Below, one piece after another: positions 41,713 through 41,874 of a stretch of 41,874 bases of DNA. How positions within the stretch are numbered: position 1 is the first letter of the stretch; each line of letters starts with the position of its first letter. The notes below the pieces were generated by a model. The model saw only the letters and a list, made by a program, of their open reading frames with translations, was not told the DNA's origin and did not search any database. The position numbers and the translations under genes are program-made. The stretch comes from Dyella solisilvae (GTDB lineage Bacteria > Pseudomonadota > Gammaproteobacteria > Xanthomonadales > Rhodanobacteraceae), in NCBI RefSeq assembly GCF_003351225.1, contig NZ_QQSY01000002.1, positions 350,772-392,645 of the forward strand. The letters run 5' to 3'.

Positions 41713-41796
41713 GCTCTTGGCTCTTGGCTCTTGGCTCTTGGCTCTTGGCTCTTGGCTCTTGGTTCTTGGTTCTTGGTTCTTGGTTCTTGGCTCTTG
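41713..41796. repeat. Heptamer tandem repeat, 12 units
   Basis: Seven copies of GCTCTTG, four of GTTCTTG and one of GCTCTTG run without interruption (84 bases). The unit is not a multiple of three and no gene spans it. The unit resembles 'ttggctcttcgc' in the adjacent dispersed repeat, so it may have grown from that module by slippage. Confidence 0.95.
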
Positions 41797-41874
41797 GCTT
41801 TCGCTCCGGCTTTTGACTTCCCCTCCCCTATGGCGCGGCGGGCGGGTGGAGGAATAGCCCGAAGGGTGGCCGGC

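Noticed and set aside
41713-41796. CRISPR array
   Set aside because: The heptamers are directly adjacent with no spacers, and no cas gene is in the window.

Overview
The window looks like a chromosomal segment from a high-GC gammaproteobacterium of the Xanthomonadales/Lysobacterales, probably Rhodanobacteraceae (Dyella, Luteibacter or Rhodanobacter type). I infer this from the protein flavours (a PutA without a DNA-binding domain, a TonB receptor, FadL, a giant ankyrin protein, YcgL, a periplasmic-TPR diguanylate cyclase) and from the dispersed 'cgtcatccc…gggatccagtg' and 'gtaggagc' intergenic repeats. No database search was possible, so the taxonomy is an inference. I saw no rRNA, tRNA, CRISPR array, phage or complete insertion sequence.

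Layout. 1-5 kb (minus strand): a DUF2244 membrane protein gene, a striking 267-nt nested inverted-repeat element, then coxB-coxA-small membrane protein-coxC, closed by a strong terminator. The operon encodes the core aa3-type cytochrome c oxidase but no ctaG/Cox11. 5.3-9.3 kb: putA (proline to glutamate) and a periplasmic TlpA-like thiol protein. 9.3-21 kb: an accessory block with an AlmA/EthA-type flavin monooxygenase, a lipoprotein class A acid phosphatase, an AraC regulator, a beta-helix lipoprotein paired with a diheme cytochrome lipoprotein (the TIGR03805/TIGR03806 pair of unknown function), a TonB-dependent receptor, a coniferyl-aldehyde-type dehydrogenase and, convergently, FadL. The set suggests uptake and oxidation of a hydrophobic substrate through alcohol, aldehyde and acid stages, but no substrate can be read from the sequence. 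An FNR-like box and a PsrA-like operator lie in its intergenic regions.

21-31 kb: ycgL, a 1155-residue membrane-anchored ankyrin protein, a GT9 glycosyltransferase, a KefC-type antiporter, and a LysR regulator divergent from a carboxymuconolactone decarboxylase/DUF4865/tautomerase operon. 31-36 kb: hemB, an S53 (sedolisin/kumamolisin) peptidase with its propeptide, a fumarylacetoacetate hydrolase-family enzyme, a DUF5615 PIN-like protein and a small secreted Pro-rich protein.

36.1-39.2 kb holds the most exciting content: a split borosin system. A SonM/OphMA-type peptide-backbone alpha-N-methyltransferase (36129-36938), with the catalytic Tyr/Arg/Tyr/Tyr residues at the same spacing as in OphMA, is followed by a separate 99-residue precursor (37058-37357) with a helical recognition domain, an acidic linker and a short C-terminal tail. 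A TPR-GGDEF diguanylate cyclase gene begins at the precursor's stop codon. The window ends with a GT39/ArnT-like glycosyltransferase and about 800 bases of intergenic repeats, including a 12-unit heptamer array.
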